From: Trichodelitschia bisporula
Lineage: Eukaryota; Ascomycota; Dothideomycetes; Phaeotrichales; Phaeotrichaceae
Direction: 5' to 3'
DNA length: 64,000 nt
Assembly (NCBI GenBank): GCA_010356995.1
Contig: ML996690.1
Location: forward strand, 265,101 to 329,100
The notes beneath the pieces are model-generated. The model was not told where the DNA came from, did no database searches, and worked only from the letters and a program-made list of their open reading frames with translations. Each line of letters begins with the position of its first letter. Position 1 is the first letter of the stretch. Below are positions 55,001 through 64,000 of this stretch, one piece after another. The translations under genes were made by a program, and so were the position numbers.

Positions 55001-57123
55001 TCCGCATACCATGAAGGGACATTAAAAGTGGAGTCGACAGCTCGACAGCCGACCACAATGCAGCAATTTTGTATCACGAGAGTCGTTTTCTTGCATTATT
55101 CACTGCATCAACTGGGTCCACTGCATTACTCGGGAGGAAACGACTCGCGAATCTCCCATCGTCCTCGGCAAGTAGACGAATCACCACCAGTCTGTTGACC
55201 TCGCCGGCCTCATGCACCGTAACCGGTGACAGCCGAGCCGACCGACTCTTTGCCTCTCCTTGCCTCTCTCTGCTCTGTCCGTGCTTCTTCCTGTGCTTTG
55301 CTGACTCCTCGACATGCATCACATCTCAATCCCATCCCCTCGTCCCAGCGCCGTCCCTTCCATTTGTCACTCCTTGCTCCGGACCCTCCGCAACATGTCA
55401 CCGCATTGCCTAAAAAGCAATAGCAAAAGCAAGAGCAGCCGACAAGGGCGAAAAAGGGAAGGATTCTAATCAAGATATGTGTGACCATCGCCAAAAATTT
55501 CCTCTCCCTGATAGGCCCATCTCACGCCTGTCATTGGCCAATCATGGCGCCCGTAATACGTCACCGCCACGCGGCCGTACAACATATCCCAAACATCGTC
55601 GATTACTCCATTGGGAAAGGCCGCCCGTTGGTGCAGCCTGGCCCCTTTACCTATTAGCCATGGAGGCCAACCCCTTCCACATTACGTCGCAGCAGTGCAC
55701 AGACCGTACGGCACTCCTACCAAATGCTCCTCCAGCAAAAGACAGTCCTACAACCCTGACTTCATTAACCTCCCTTTAGCCTCCACCCCATCTTCTTCTG
55801 CCCCTCAATACGTCTCAGCGCCCCCCAACAAACCCAATTGCACAAAGCCACATGTTCCCCAGCCTCCGCTTCACGTCTTAGCACTGCACCTCACGATGCG
55901 TTGTCCGCCCCCGCGCCAGGCTACCCCAAACCGTTAAGCGCGCCCGCAAAGCCGCCATCCGCCCACCCCCAATACAGCCGCCAAGGTTCCCATTCAAGCT
56001 CTCCAAAACCGCACCAGTGGCGGTGCCGGCGGTGAGCCTCTCCCGCACCTACCCACGCCAACGCCAACTCGCCCCCGCCACACCTTAGGCTTCTTTAAGG
56101 CGCCCGGCCACGTTAGCCGCAACGCGGGGCAAGCGGGCAAGGCAAGGATGCAGGCATCTCGCGCACACAGCTTTTGTTTTTTATGCCTTGCTCGCGCATG
56201 CGCTGCAGGAGCGGTGAGGCAGGAACGATCAGAGGCGCGCGAGTCACTTCCTTTCGTAGTATTGTGGTAGCCCCACGGGACGGAGGCCGGGGATACGCAG
56301 CCGAAAGGCTGGCGTCATTGGATTTGGTTTGCTATCTAACGGCGGGGTTTCATGCCCGCGCTGGGTGTGCTCGAGTATGACAACGTAGAAGCCGCGGCAG
56401 CCGCCGGCTAGAGGGAAAAGTACACTGAGAAGGAAATGGATGGGTACTAGTATGGTGATCGCGAGATCGGGGTGTTCTAGGGGATATTTAACGCGGAAAG
56501 CAAATTCCAAAATGAAAATGACGCGAGATAGAAAGGAAGCTGGGGGTATTTGCGACAGTTTGACACTTGCTTCTTCTCGAATGGTGGACGCAGACATAAG
56601 CAGGACAACTTGGATATCAAAACCAAAAGGGCCAAAAGTCTGCAGCAGAGGAATAACCGGAAGTTACAGAACACACACTCGCGGAACGGCGTGAAAACAT
56701 ACGACAGAAGACTCCAGAAAACAATGCAGAACGCCACTCCGAGGGTATCAAACGAGAGGAAAAGACAGACAACCAAAAATGAGACAAATTCCAACCTGTC
56801 CAGATCCAGAATATCCCAACCAATGCGCTCCTCCATCCAACCAAGTGTAAAATCTGAATCTTCCAGGCTTGCTTGGGTGCTCTTTGCCAAAGTATTCAAC
56901 GTGGTGCAGTGTCTCGACTTCGTAGCAAACGATCGTTGCCTTGTCCACCTTCCAAACATTGCCATCCCGTCTTTGGGCAACAGTCCCTACATTCCGCATC
57001 CAACTCTTGACTTTCGAAAACCAAGGGTCACACATAAGGTCGCAACCGCCCTGCCCGGTAGTCTTTGCGGATGCAGGCGGCCACGGTCTTTTCTGGTGGT
57101 GCTTTGACCATAGAACCCCGTAA
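52083..57123. other. Long non-coding stretch, 5 kb
   Basis: I find no convincing gene. An orphan TATATAAG lies at about 52846-52853. CCAAT/ATTGG pairs occur near 55538. The part nearest the bZIP stop is probably its 3' UTR. Overlapping open frames of 80-185 residues on both strands look random. An unspliced or lineage-specific gene or a long non-coding RNA cannot be excluded. Confidence 0.4.
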
Positions 57124-59511
57124 CTATCGCGAGGGCTGCCACCGATGAGGCAGCTCGTATCCCGGTTCCTGCTTGAGGTGCTGCTGCTGCTGCTGTTGCT
57201 GTTGCTGATGAGCCGGATGGCCCTGTTGGTGGGGATACGTCGGGAATCCTGGTGGGCCCGCTGGTCCAACCTGGTGGGGTGGCGGCAATGGATGCCGCTG
57301 ACCTGGAGACTGATGGTGCTGCAGTTGACCCTGCGGCGGTTGCTGCTGCTGCTGCTGTGGACCATTTGGTCCATATCCTCCGTAGACTTGCGGTGGGGCG
57401 GGCGGCGGGGCGTACGGATGAGCAGTATGTGTGTAATTTCCGTGCGTAGCAGCGACCGAGGCCACGCCCGCCGGCTCAACATACGACTCGGTCCTCCTCC
57501 GCGTCGCAGGCCTCTCTGCCTCAAACCCCATGCTCGTGTCTCGCGAGTATCCCCCATGCATCTGCTCTCCGCCCGAGCCACCTTCCTCCGACATATCGTC
57601 CAAGCTGGCCTTGATTTCGTTGGCGTCCGGCATGTCATATCTCCGCTTCGCCATCTTCGGCTGCTGTTCCACATACTGTCCTTGACCCATGCTCTGTAGC
57701 TTCGCGGCAAAGGTATTGCTCTGCAGCTGGTAGAACTCAGCTTCGTCCCGCGCCATGGCAAGCTCGTTTTCGAGTCGCGCAATCGTTGTGGCCGCAATGA
57801 TTTCCTTTTCCTTCCGTCGGGCGCGGAACCGTGCCGAGGCGCCGGCGTTTCGCTTGCGCTTCTCGTCCGCTTGCTTGGATGCCGCATGAACATCGACTGG
57901 GAGCTGCGTTGTTCCACGTGTCGTGTTTATGGTGATCAGCTGAATGTTGTTCATGCCGGAGGGCACTAGAGGGATTCCGTACGGAGAACCTCCTTGCTGA
58001 TGCTGGTTCTGACGCATCTGCATGTGGCCCGCGTAGTTCCCCTGGTGACTGCCACTTTCGCTCTCCAATTCTACGTGCGACCCGGGTCCACGGTAAGACC
58101 CATGCGAAGACTGACCCGAAACAGAGGCTCCCAACGAAGCCATCCCGGGATGCGGAAGTGAAGGCGAAGCCTGACCGCTAGCTTGGCCATATGAGGAGTA
58201 GGATGGTGATGGACTTGCTCGCGCCGACGATATGGACGGCGCGGAAGAAGCAGCAGCACTGAGACTGGCTCTTCGGGAGTGAATCGGTCCGAGACCTGGA
58301 CCCGGCGGTGTTGGCGTCGGCGCACTGGGCAGAGCAAACGAGCTTCGATGAGGTGCAGAGTTCGGAGGCAGATTGCTACCCTGTGTGGTCGCACTACTGA
58401 CAACTTGTGTCAATGATCCGAACCCAGGAGCGCCATCAGCTCGAGTGATTGGCGACAAAAAAAGGTTTTCAGAGGCATTGATCGTCCCCGTAGCCGTTCC
58501 AGCTGCAAGTCCAAATCTGCTAAAGCTGGATCCGCGGATTATTCGAGGCGAAACTGGTGTCAAAATCCTTCGCCCTCTTCCGTTCCCTCCGAGGGGCGAC
58601 AGCTCGCCGGCTCCAGCCTGTGCAGTTCCCGGTATGTACTGAATGTCCGTGGCAATGGCAGGGGGCGTGCCAGCCGGCCGGTGAATAGCTGGCCGTTGGC
58701 CCTGGTGGCCTTCTACTTGCGCTGCGCTCCGGCGACGGGCGTGGTTTTCAAGCTCGAGCTCGGCCTGGGACGGAGGATTGAGAATGGAGAGCACGTCTAG
58801 CGCGCGGGACGACGAAGCCGGACCTCTGGTGTCGGTGAAGCCGCCGTCTGAGCTTCGCCGCGGGGATAACGACGCAAAGGCCCGTTGGTGCTGCTGGAGC
58901 GGGGACGGTGCCCGTTGCCCGCTCATTCTTGAACGGAACTCGGGCGAGAAGGGGTGCGGGCCGGGAGACGGGGCAGCGTTCCGGGGTGGTGGCGGTGATG
59001 TGGCGAATGATGGACTCTCCGCTTGCAGAGACTGTGCATGCGGACTGGTGTGCAGTTGTTGCTGCTGTTGCTGGTGTTGCTGGTCGTGCTCCTGGTCTCT
59101 AGATGTCGGCGGCCGCGTCACGGTGCCGGCGCCAGCAGTGGAACCAGATCCATGGCTTGACATGGGCTTTTCCTCCACGGTACGTTCTCCGGTTCGGTTT
59201 GGCGACCATCTGGAGGGCTTCTGACTGGATTCCGAAGACGCTGCGGAGTCCAGAGGTCGAATGTCGCGGGTTTGCTTGAAGGAGTGTTGCTGTGGGTGGG
59301 GAGACTCGTTCGGCTGCGCATAGGCAGGCTGTGGATGCTTGGGGGAGACCTTCGCTTCCGGAGACGCGGCTGGACTTGCTCCGTTACTGCCAGCCGTAAC
59401 GACAGCGACAGAAGCGAAGTGCTGGTGACTGCCAGATAAATGGGATGCCAGGTTAGGCTTCGGAGTGTCGTATGGATTATGGCAGAACGATGGAACCCGA
59501 ATGGCAGCCAC
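57124..59511 (-). CDS. bZIP transcription factor
   Basis: The open frame encodes 795 residues from a GTG at 59511, with no ATG there; the first in-frame ATG is at 59163 (679 residues). The basic region and zipper lie near residues 545-600: KQADEKRKRNAGASARFRAR, then RKEKEIIAATTIARLENELA and AEFYQLQS. NxxASxxFRxRRK matches the fungal bZIP DNA-contact pattern. Ahead of it are long Ser/Pro/Gln-rich disordered regions and VPSGMNNIQLITINTT. After it come acidic SLDDMSEEGGSG and two poly-Gln tracts (CAG repeats). This is a nuclear DNA-binding dimer. A good acceptor (CTTCCTCGCAG) ends at 59518, so a 5' exon with the real start may be missing. It is separated from other genes by long non-coding flanks, as usual for regulators. 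Confidence 0.85.
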   Translation of the reverse strand: MAAIRVPSFCHNPYDTPKPNLASHLSGSHQHFASVAVVTAGSNGASPAASPEAKVSPKHPQPAYAQPNESPHPQQHSFKQTRDIRPLDSAASSESSQKPSRWSPNRTGERTVEEKPMSSHGSGSTAGAGTVTRPPTSRDQEHDQQHQQQQQQLHTSPHAQSLQAESPSFATSPPPPRNAAPSPGPHPFSPEFRSRMSGQRAPSPLQQHQRAFASLSPRRSSDGGFTDTRGPASSSRALDVLSILNPPSQAELELENHARRRSAAQVEGHQGQRPAIHRPAGTPPAIATDIQYIPGTAQAGAGELSPLGGNGRGRRILTPVSPRIIRGSSFSRFGLAAGTATGTINASENLFLSPITRADGAPGFGSLTQVVSSATTQGSNLPPNSAPHRSSFALPSAPTPTPPGPGLGPIHSRRASLSAAASSAPSISSARASPSPSYSSYGQASGQASPSLPHPGMASLGASVSGQSSHGSYRGPGSHVELESESGSHQGNYAGHMQMRQNQHQQGGSPYGIPLVPSGMNNIQLITINTTRGTTQLPVDVHAASKQADEKRKRNAGASARFRARRKEKEIIAATTIARLENELAMARDEAEFYQLQSNTFAAKLQSMGQGQYVEQQPKMAKRRYDMPDANEIKASLDDMSEEGGSGGEQMHGGYSRDTSMGFEAERPATRRRTESYVEPAGVASVAATHGNYTHTAHPYAPPPAPPQVYGGYGPNGPQQQQQQPPQGQLQHHQSPGQRHPLPPPHQVGPAGPPGFPTYPHQQGHPAHQQQQQQQQQHLKQEPGYELPHRWQPSR

Positions 59512-62500
59512 GGTGAACTGCGAGGAAGTGAGGGACGCTTTAGTGACGTCCCCGACTTGCAGGATGGGGGGTTAGAACAATGGAGAAATTGAGAAAGGCA
59601 AAATGTCCGTGGGGTGGGTGACGTTTGTAAAGCACGGAGGGTAACTCCGTTGAAGGGGGGGGGGATGTGGTAAAAGTAGGTTTGAAGCTGAGTGGGGGAG
59701 ATGTGGGCTTCAATGGGGGAGACCTTGGAAGAACCCAAACTGGCAAAGTTGGACTGATATGAGATTGCCGATGGAGGGGAGTCCTTAAACCCGGTTGGCG
59801 TGTACAGCTAATCACAATACGGAGTACTGCGTACAGGCTCCGTAAGGCGAAGAGGAAATGAGTTTACTTGTTCTGTTGGGGGGGGGAAGTCAAGGAGGAT
59901 GGGCGGCGGGATGTATTGTATATGCAGGGACGCTCAGATCAGAACTGAAGCAAAAGCAAAAGCAAAAAGCTGCGATGGTATCCGTGGGAAGAGCGGAGGT
60001 AAAATGGGGGATGACGGATTTGTTTGAGGAGGCCGACCAGCAGCAGCGAATTGCAGCTAGAGCATGCCCGACCGATTTCGACAAGTATGATGGGACCTAT
60101 CGCAAGAGGATGACTGGCAGCATAGCAGCAGTAGATGCAGCAGTAACGCAGCAGAGGAAGTGTGTGTGTGGCGTGTGTGGGTAATGCAAAGCAAGAAACG
60201 TGCGGTGCAGAGTACTAGAGTACTGTAGCAGAAGACACTAGAGTAGAGAGAGGCAGAGAGAGCCTATGGCGGCGACGGAAATGTGGGATGGCAAGGCGTG
60301 ACAACAAGCGGTCACCGCCACTGATATACAGAGACATGCCTTAACTAACGAGTATGGAGCAGCAGCTAGGACTTGCCAACGAAGTTAACCTGGGGATACC
60401 AAGCGAGCAGATAGCTGCGAGAAATGCCACAGGGTTGGGTACGTACCGCTAGTTCATTTGTCGTAGCTACCCAAGTCACCAGAACTTCCGACGCTACCTG
60501 CGGCTGCCGGCTTGCCTCTGCCTTGCGCCTCGCGCTTGGTCCCATGCAAAGCATGACTCTGTTCTGTCGGTGCGTTGTACTGCAGCGGTTGCGGGCACCT
60601 ACCACACGTTAAACTGTACATCCTAGCTCGGGAAGCAACAGCAAAAAGGACTGGGATCCTGCCACCCCATACAGTAGGTTTCCCCAATGTTCAAATCCAC
60701 CGGCCACCTCATCTTCAGCGGGAAAGCCACCTGAGCCCAACCGTTCTGGGTCCGTACCAAACGTAGTTCGTCTCCTCACCCGCTCCTATGCAGCCTCACC
60801 CAGTCGCTGCCTCTCTTTCGTGCTCCTCCTCTCCCCTCCCCCATCATCGGCCTTTGTCAGATCTTCTCCTCTCCGCCCTTCTTCTCATCGTTTCTCTCAT
60901 TCAATCCCTTGCGGGGGCGGCAGCTTGCCTTCCCTGCTTGTTCCATTAGCCCTGCCATAAGCTCGGGCAGAAGCGCCCGCTGACGAGGGGTCCGGCGCCC
61001 TGCTTGGTTCAAAAATACGCACTCCACCATCCAGCGTTCTCCCATGCTGCGATGCCGCCGCCTTTAAAAGGGCCTGTGCACGCGCCGCTTGGAGCCGGTG
61101 AATCCTGGGAATCAGCCGAAGTGCTGCCCGGTCTTTTGTTTATGGAGCATGGCGTAGCCGGTACATACCCATGACGACGGCATGGGGAAGACTTGACAAC
61201 GTCCGTCTGTGCAGCGGTATGAGGTATGATCCACGCCTAGCAACGCCCACTACAGTGTCCACGGGAGCACCCTGATATCGGGCCCCACGGACCCCGTTGA
61301 GCCTATGGGATGGTGCGACAGAAGGAGCGACAAAACATTCCCCCAGCCTCGCGGATGTGTGTAGCAAGTTGAGGGGACCAGCCTTGTCTCTGCTTGTCAT
61401 CGCGGACAGGCAGAGCTTTTCCAGGCATTATGTTCCAGGGAGCGGGACTATATGTCACGTATAAATCTGGCGTCAATGCCCCTGCTACCTTTGACCATGG
61501 AGTTTTTCGATAGTTTTGGCCCATGTTTGCCTTCTGAATTTTGAATCCGGGTGAAATGGCCGGTGACAATCGCCAGTCGGCAGTGCGCAGATCACCTGCT
61601 GCATAAAGGAGGAGGCGGCTTTTGCACATTCGGTTTCCTCTCTTGCACCAGAATAACGGTGGAGGCCTAATCCGTGGGGTACATACAGTACTGAGCACGG
61701 GGAAGAAGAACCTGAGGTCCGTTCACTCATGGCTTGACCCGACAGAGTGGAGCGCGCGTGCACCGCGTGCTTGTTGCACTCGCTTGACCCCCTCGATTTG
61801 CACCCACGAGCCTTTCTCCGCAAGCACCGTAAGCTGGTCACTGCACACCACCACACGGATGCCGAAGCGGCTGGGGCCAATTGTAAACATGGAGGCTTTC
61901 CGCACGTTCGAGTCGGACCAGCTTCCCGAGGATAGGCTGGCGTTGCTCCTCTTCCACTTGCAATTCGGCTATGCACAAGGGACACCTTACCCGATGTTCT
62001 CTTCGTCTGGGTCGCGCAGAGTTGCAGATGGCAGCATACTACGCAGCGCATGGTGTGGAGACTGCGGAATCTGCACTTTCTCCCGATGTTGCGAGAAAAG
62101 TGGGCCGATTACATCCACGCAGCACGTGGGGCGACGGGACATGATGAGGTTTGCGTATGGCTCTCCCTTGTTGGCGCCCCATGCGCAACCAGGACAGGCA
62201 GATAGTTGCAGTCGGCGACTGGTAGTAGGTAAATGGAGTCAGCCAGCAATGAGTGTGTGCAAAAGGGTTGATTGGACCAGGGGTTTCTTCTGGCGCCGCG
62301 ACCCAAGCGGCGCAGAATATGCGCGAAAGAAATTGCTCGCATCAAGCGGGCGGCCAGGCCGGCCAACGCGGGCGAGCGCCTTGGTGCCGGGATTCCCCCC
62401 ATGCCGTCAGCGGTCCCAGCTGATGCATCTTGTCTTCGATGCTTGATATTCGTCGCTGGTTGACTATGCCACTACAAGTATTCACAGCACCCTCCTACGA

Positions 62501-63433
62501 CGCATACTGGTGACGGGGACACTTCGACGCCTGGTTTTGTCGAAAGCAGCGATATCGCCATTCCGCGGAAACCAGTCCTGTAAGATCCGGCAAGCCATAG
62601 GCAAACAACGAGAGAGGAGATTGGGCATGAACAAATGGCACAGGGTCAAGCCATCCCAGTGCTCATCCGGAACGTCTCGCCGGGTGCTCCCTTTTACCAG
62701 CCACCAACAAAACCCTAGGGACAAGTTGTTTGACTCTCCTGGCGTTGTTGCATCTCCGTGACTTGGAGACCGGCAGTTTCGGGTTTCCCATTACTCGTGC
62801 TGGTACACTAACCGAGGGGAGATCACGGGTGAGGAATGACGACGGCTGAGAAGAGCTAAGCGCCAAAGGCGCCGCTGGTAAAGGAACAACCATAGATAGG
62901 CTGATCAGTTGGAGGGAGAAGCGAAGGACGATAATTGAGAGGAAAAAATAATAACGGGTAAATGATGGCGTATGAACGATGGCGTATAGGGAGTGGCTCC
63001 GACTTGCTGCTCCCAACTGAGATCTGCTGGCGTCAAGCTTGGAGTGGGGCGAGCCTGAAGATCAGCCTCATCAAAATTGCGCCATGGTGGACAATGGGCA
63101 AAAAGGCAAAAAGAGCGGAGGATGACGGGGTGTTTTGGCGCGGGCCTTGTAAGGCGGGGCGTAGCTGAAGCTTTTGATGAGATGGTGTGGTGAGATGGTG
63201 ATGAGATGAAGATGAGATAGAGATGAGATGAAGATGAAACTGATACGGTATGTGTGTGCGTGTGATGTTTCACTGGTGCGTACGAAGTACCTTCCCTCGT
63301 CATTTGAATGGTCAGGTACCTCCTTCCATCCTGAGCCCTTACCACGCCTGGCGTCACCTCAACTTATCCTTCATCCTTCACCTCCACCAACTACGTGCCA
63401 CTTAAATCCTCCCCGCCTCATCTACCTCATCTA
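59512..63433. other. Long non-coding stretch, 3.9 kb
   Basis: The upstream side of the bZIP gene. The minus strand holds no ATG within about 550 bp upstream of 59511. Open frames at 61485-62446 on both strands overlap each other and look random. A GATGAGAT-type microsatellite lies at 63178-63238. Confidence 0.4.
63178..63238. repeat. GATGAGAT microsatellite
   Basis: Irregular tandem GATGAGATGAAGAT and GGTGAGATGGTG units over about 60 bp. It is a simple repeat. Confidence 0.8.
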
Positions 63434-63739
63434 CGGAGGTGCGTTTCAAAAGTAACGAGTCAAGCCACATTCCTTGGCGTGTCTTTACATCGGACCTTAC
63501 CAGCCTGGCCTAAAACTTCAAGTCGCGATGCACTCACGCTTTGAAATAATAGTGAGTTGCAACTGGACTGATTTTGATCGCCTTAACACAACGAGTATTT
63601 TAGCACCACTTTCGTCGCGATAACGTTGCTGCAAAAGTGTTTTTGTGGTGTAATGTTCTGATCCGGGTAGCGCTAGCGCCTTGGTAAGGCCTTGGCAAGT
63701 AGAGTCTTGGTGACCCGTTACTTTTGAAAAGCATATCCG
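63434..63739. mobile_element. MITE with 28-bp terminal inverted repeats and TA flanks
   Basis: The left end, CGGAGGTGCGTTTCAAAAGT then AACGAGTCA, is matched inverted at the right end by TGACCCGTTA then CTTTTGAAAAGCATATCCG, with four mismatches. A TA dinucleotide flanks each side (63432-63433 and 63740-63741), as expected for a TA target duplication of the Tc1/mariner superfamily. The 306-bp element has no transposase and contains further internal inverted segments (CCTTACCAG/CTTGGTAAGG). It is a non-autonomous DNA transposon, inferred from the ends. Confidence 0.75.
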
Positions 63740-63895
63740 TACAGCGTCAGCTTCGTTCTCGTATACTGGTACAGATACGGTAGTACCACGCCGATCGGTA
63801 ACAGAGATCCCCCAAAATCCCACATCCTGTACTTGGATAGCTACCGTACCGGCAATCTCTTCTTCTCTTCTTGAGTTTGACGTCAGCTTCCTGCT

Positions 63896-64000
63896 ATGGG
63901 CATTGTCTCGTCAAGTGCTCTTTGGAGAGATAGAGATCGCCAACACGGAACTAGGTAAGTCTCGTTTCCCTTTCCTCTCATAGTCTCACTCTAACCTTCT
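63896..64000 (+). CDS. Possible first exon of a gene at the right edge
   Basis: ATG at 63896 opens MGIVSSSALWRDRDRQHGT and meets a strong donor (AGGTAAGTC) at 63954/63955. The exon is 59 bases and the rest lies outside the window. MGxxxS at the N-terminus would fit N-myristoylation. With so little sequence this is tentative. Confidence 0.3.

Noticed and set aside
56748-57917. Minus-strand open frame of 389 residues overlapping the bZIP 3' end
   Set aside because: It is a different frame of the bZIP gene and its 3' flank; the bZIP frame has the real domain.
61485-62446. Overlapping open frames of 188 and 274 residues on opposite strands
   Set aside because: Both are low in protein character, they overlap each other, and neither shows a domain or convincing splice structure.
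1-64000. Retrotransposon, virus-like element or CRISPR array
   Set aside because: No reverse transcriptase, integrase, capsid-like frame, long terminal repeats or spaced direct-repeat array was seen on either strand.

Overview
The window looks like a chromosome segment from a filamentous ascomycete (Pezizomycotina, most likely a dothideomycete). Genes carry short introns of about 43-109 bp with GTA/GTG donors, CTAAC/CTGAC-like branch points and AG acceptors. They lie on both strands with no operons, and the proteins are fungal types: Zn2Cys6 factor, 2EXR/F-box-like proteins, CBM18 lectin, inner kinetochore Ame1 and an MFS pump. The class assignment is inference. All reading and splicing was done by eye, so exon ends are models.

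Layout. 1-10.9 kb: a truncated F-box-like gene at the left edge, an Ame1/CENP-U-like kinetochore gene divergent from a twin-CX9C gene, a short 2EXR/F-box-like gene, and phosphopantetheine adenylyltransferase (CoA synthesis). 10.9-16.6 kb: a gene-poor stretch of decayed tandem duplications with four different periods, holding one possible 33-residue Cys-rich peptide. 16.6-26 kb: an unknown acidic-repeat protein with an in-frame stop before a Ser/Asp/Glu tail, ribosomal protein uS5 (rps2), Mediator Med8, an MPDU1-like PQ-loop protein and a large 2EXR protein. 27.5-30.2 kb: a secreted triple-CBM18 chitin-binding protein converging on a Ser/Thr-rich single-pass membrane protein. 31.5-32.1 kb: two tandem fold-back repeats.

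32.4-39.7 kb: a small cluster of MFS pump, Zn2Cys6 regulator and secreted Fet3-like multicopper oxidase. The pump and regulator share a divergent promoter that contains a 10-bp tandem repeat. 40.9-46.5 kb: a second Ser/Thr-rich membrane protein, a GNAT acetyltransferase and a small secreted protein. 47.3-52.1 kb: an unknown Pro/Ala-repeat protein and a DUF1746 (Dsc4-like) membrane protein. 52.1-64 kb: long non-coding stretches around a bZIP factor whose start codon is unclear, then a TA-flanked MITE and a possible first exon at the right edge.

Housekeeping functions (translation, transcription, kinetochore, CoA, ER glycosylation) are interleaved with surface and secreted functions (chitin binding, sensor-like membrane proteins, copper oxidase, export pump). 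No retrovirus-like element or CRISPR array was recognised. The strongest leads are the shared intron position across the CBM18 repeats, the fold-back pair, the MITE, the nonsense-split acidic protein, the bZIP start and the pump/regulator/oxidase cluster.
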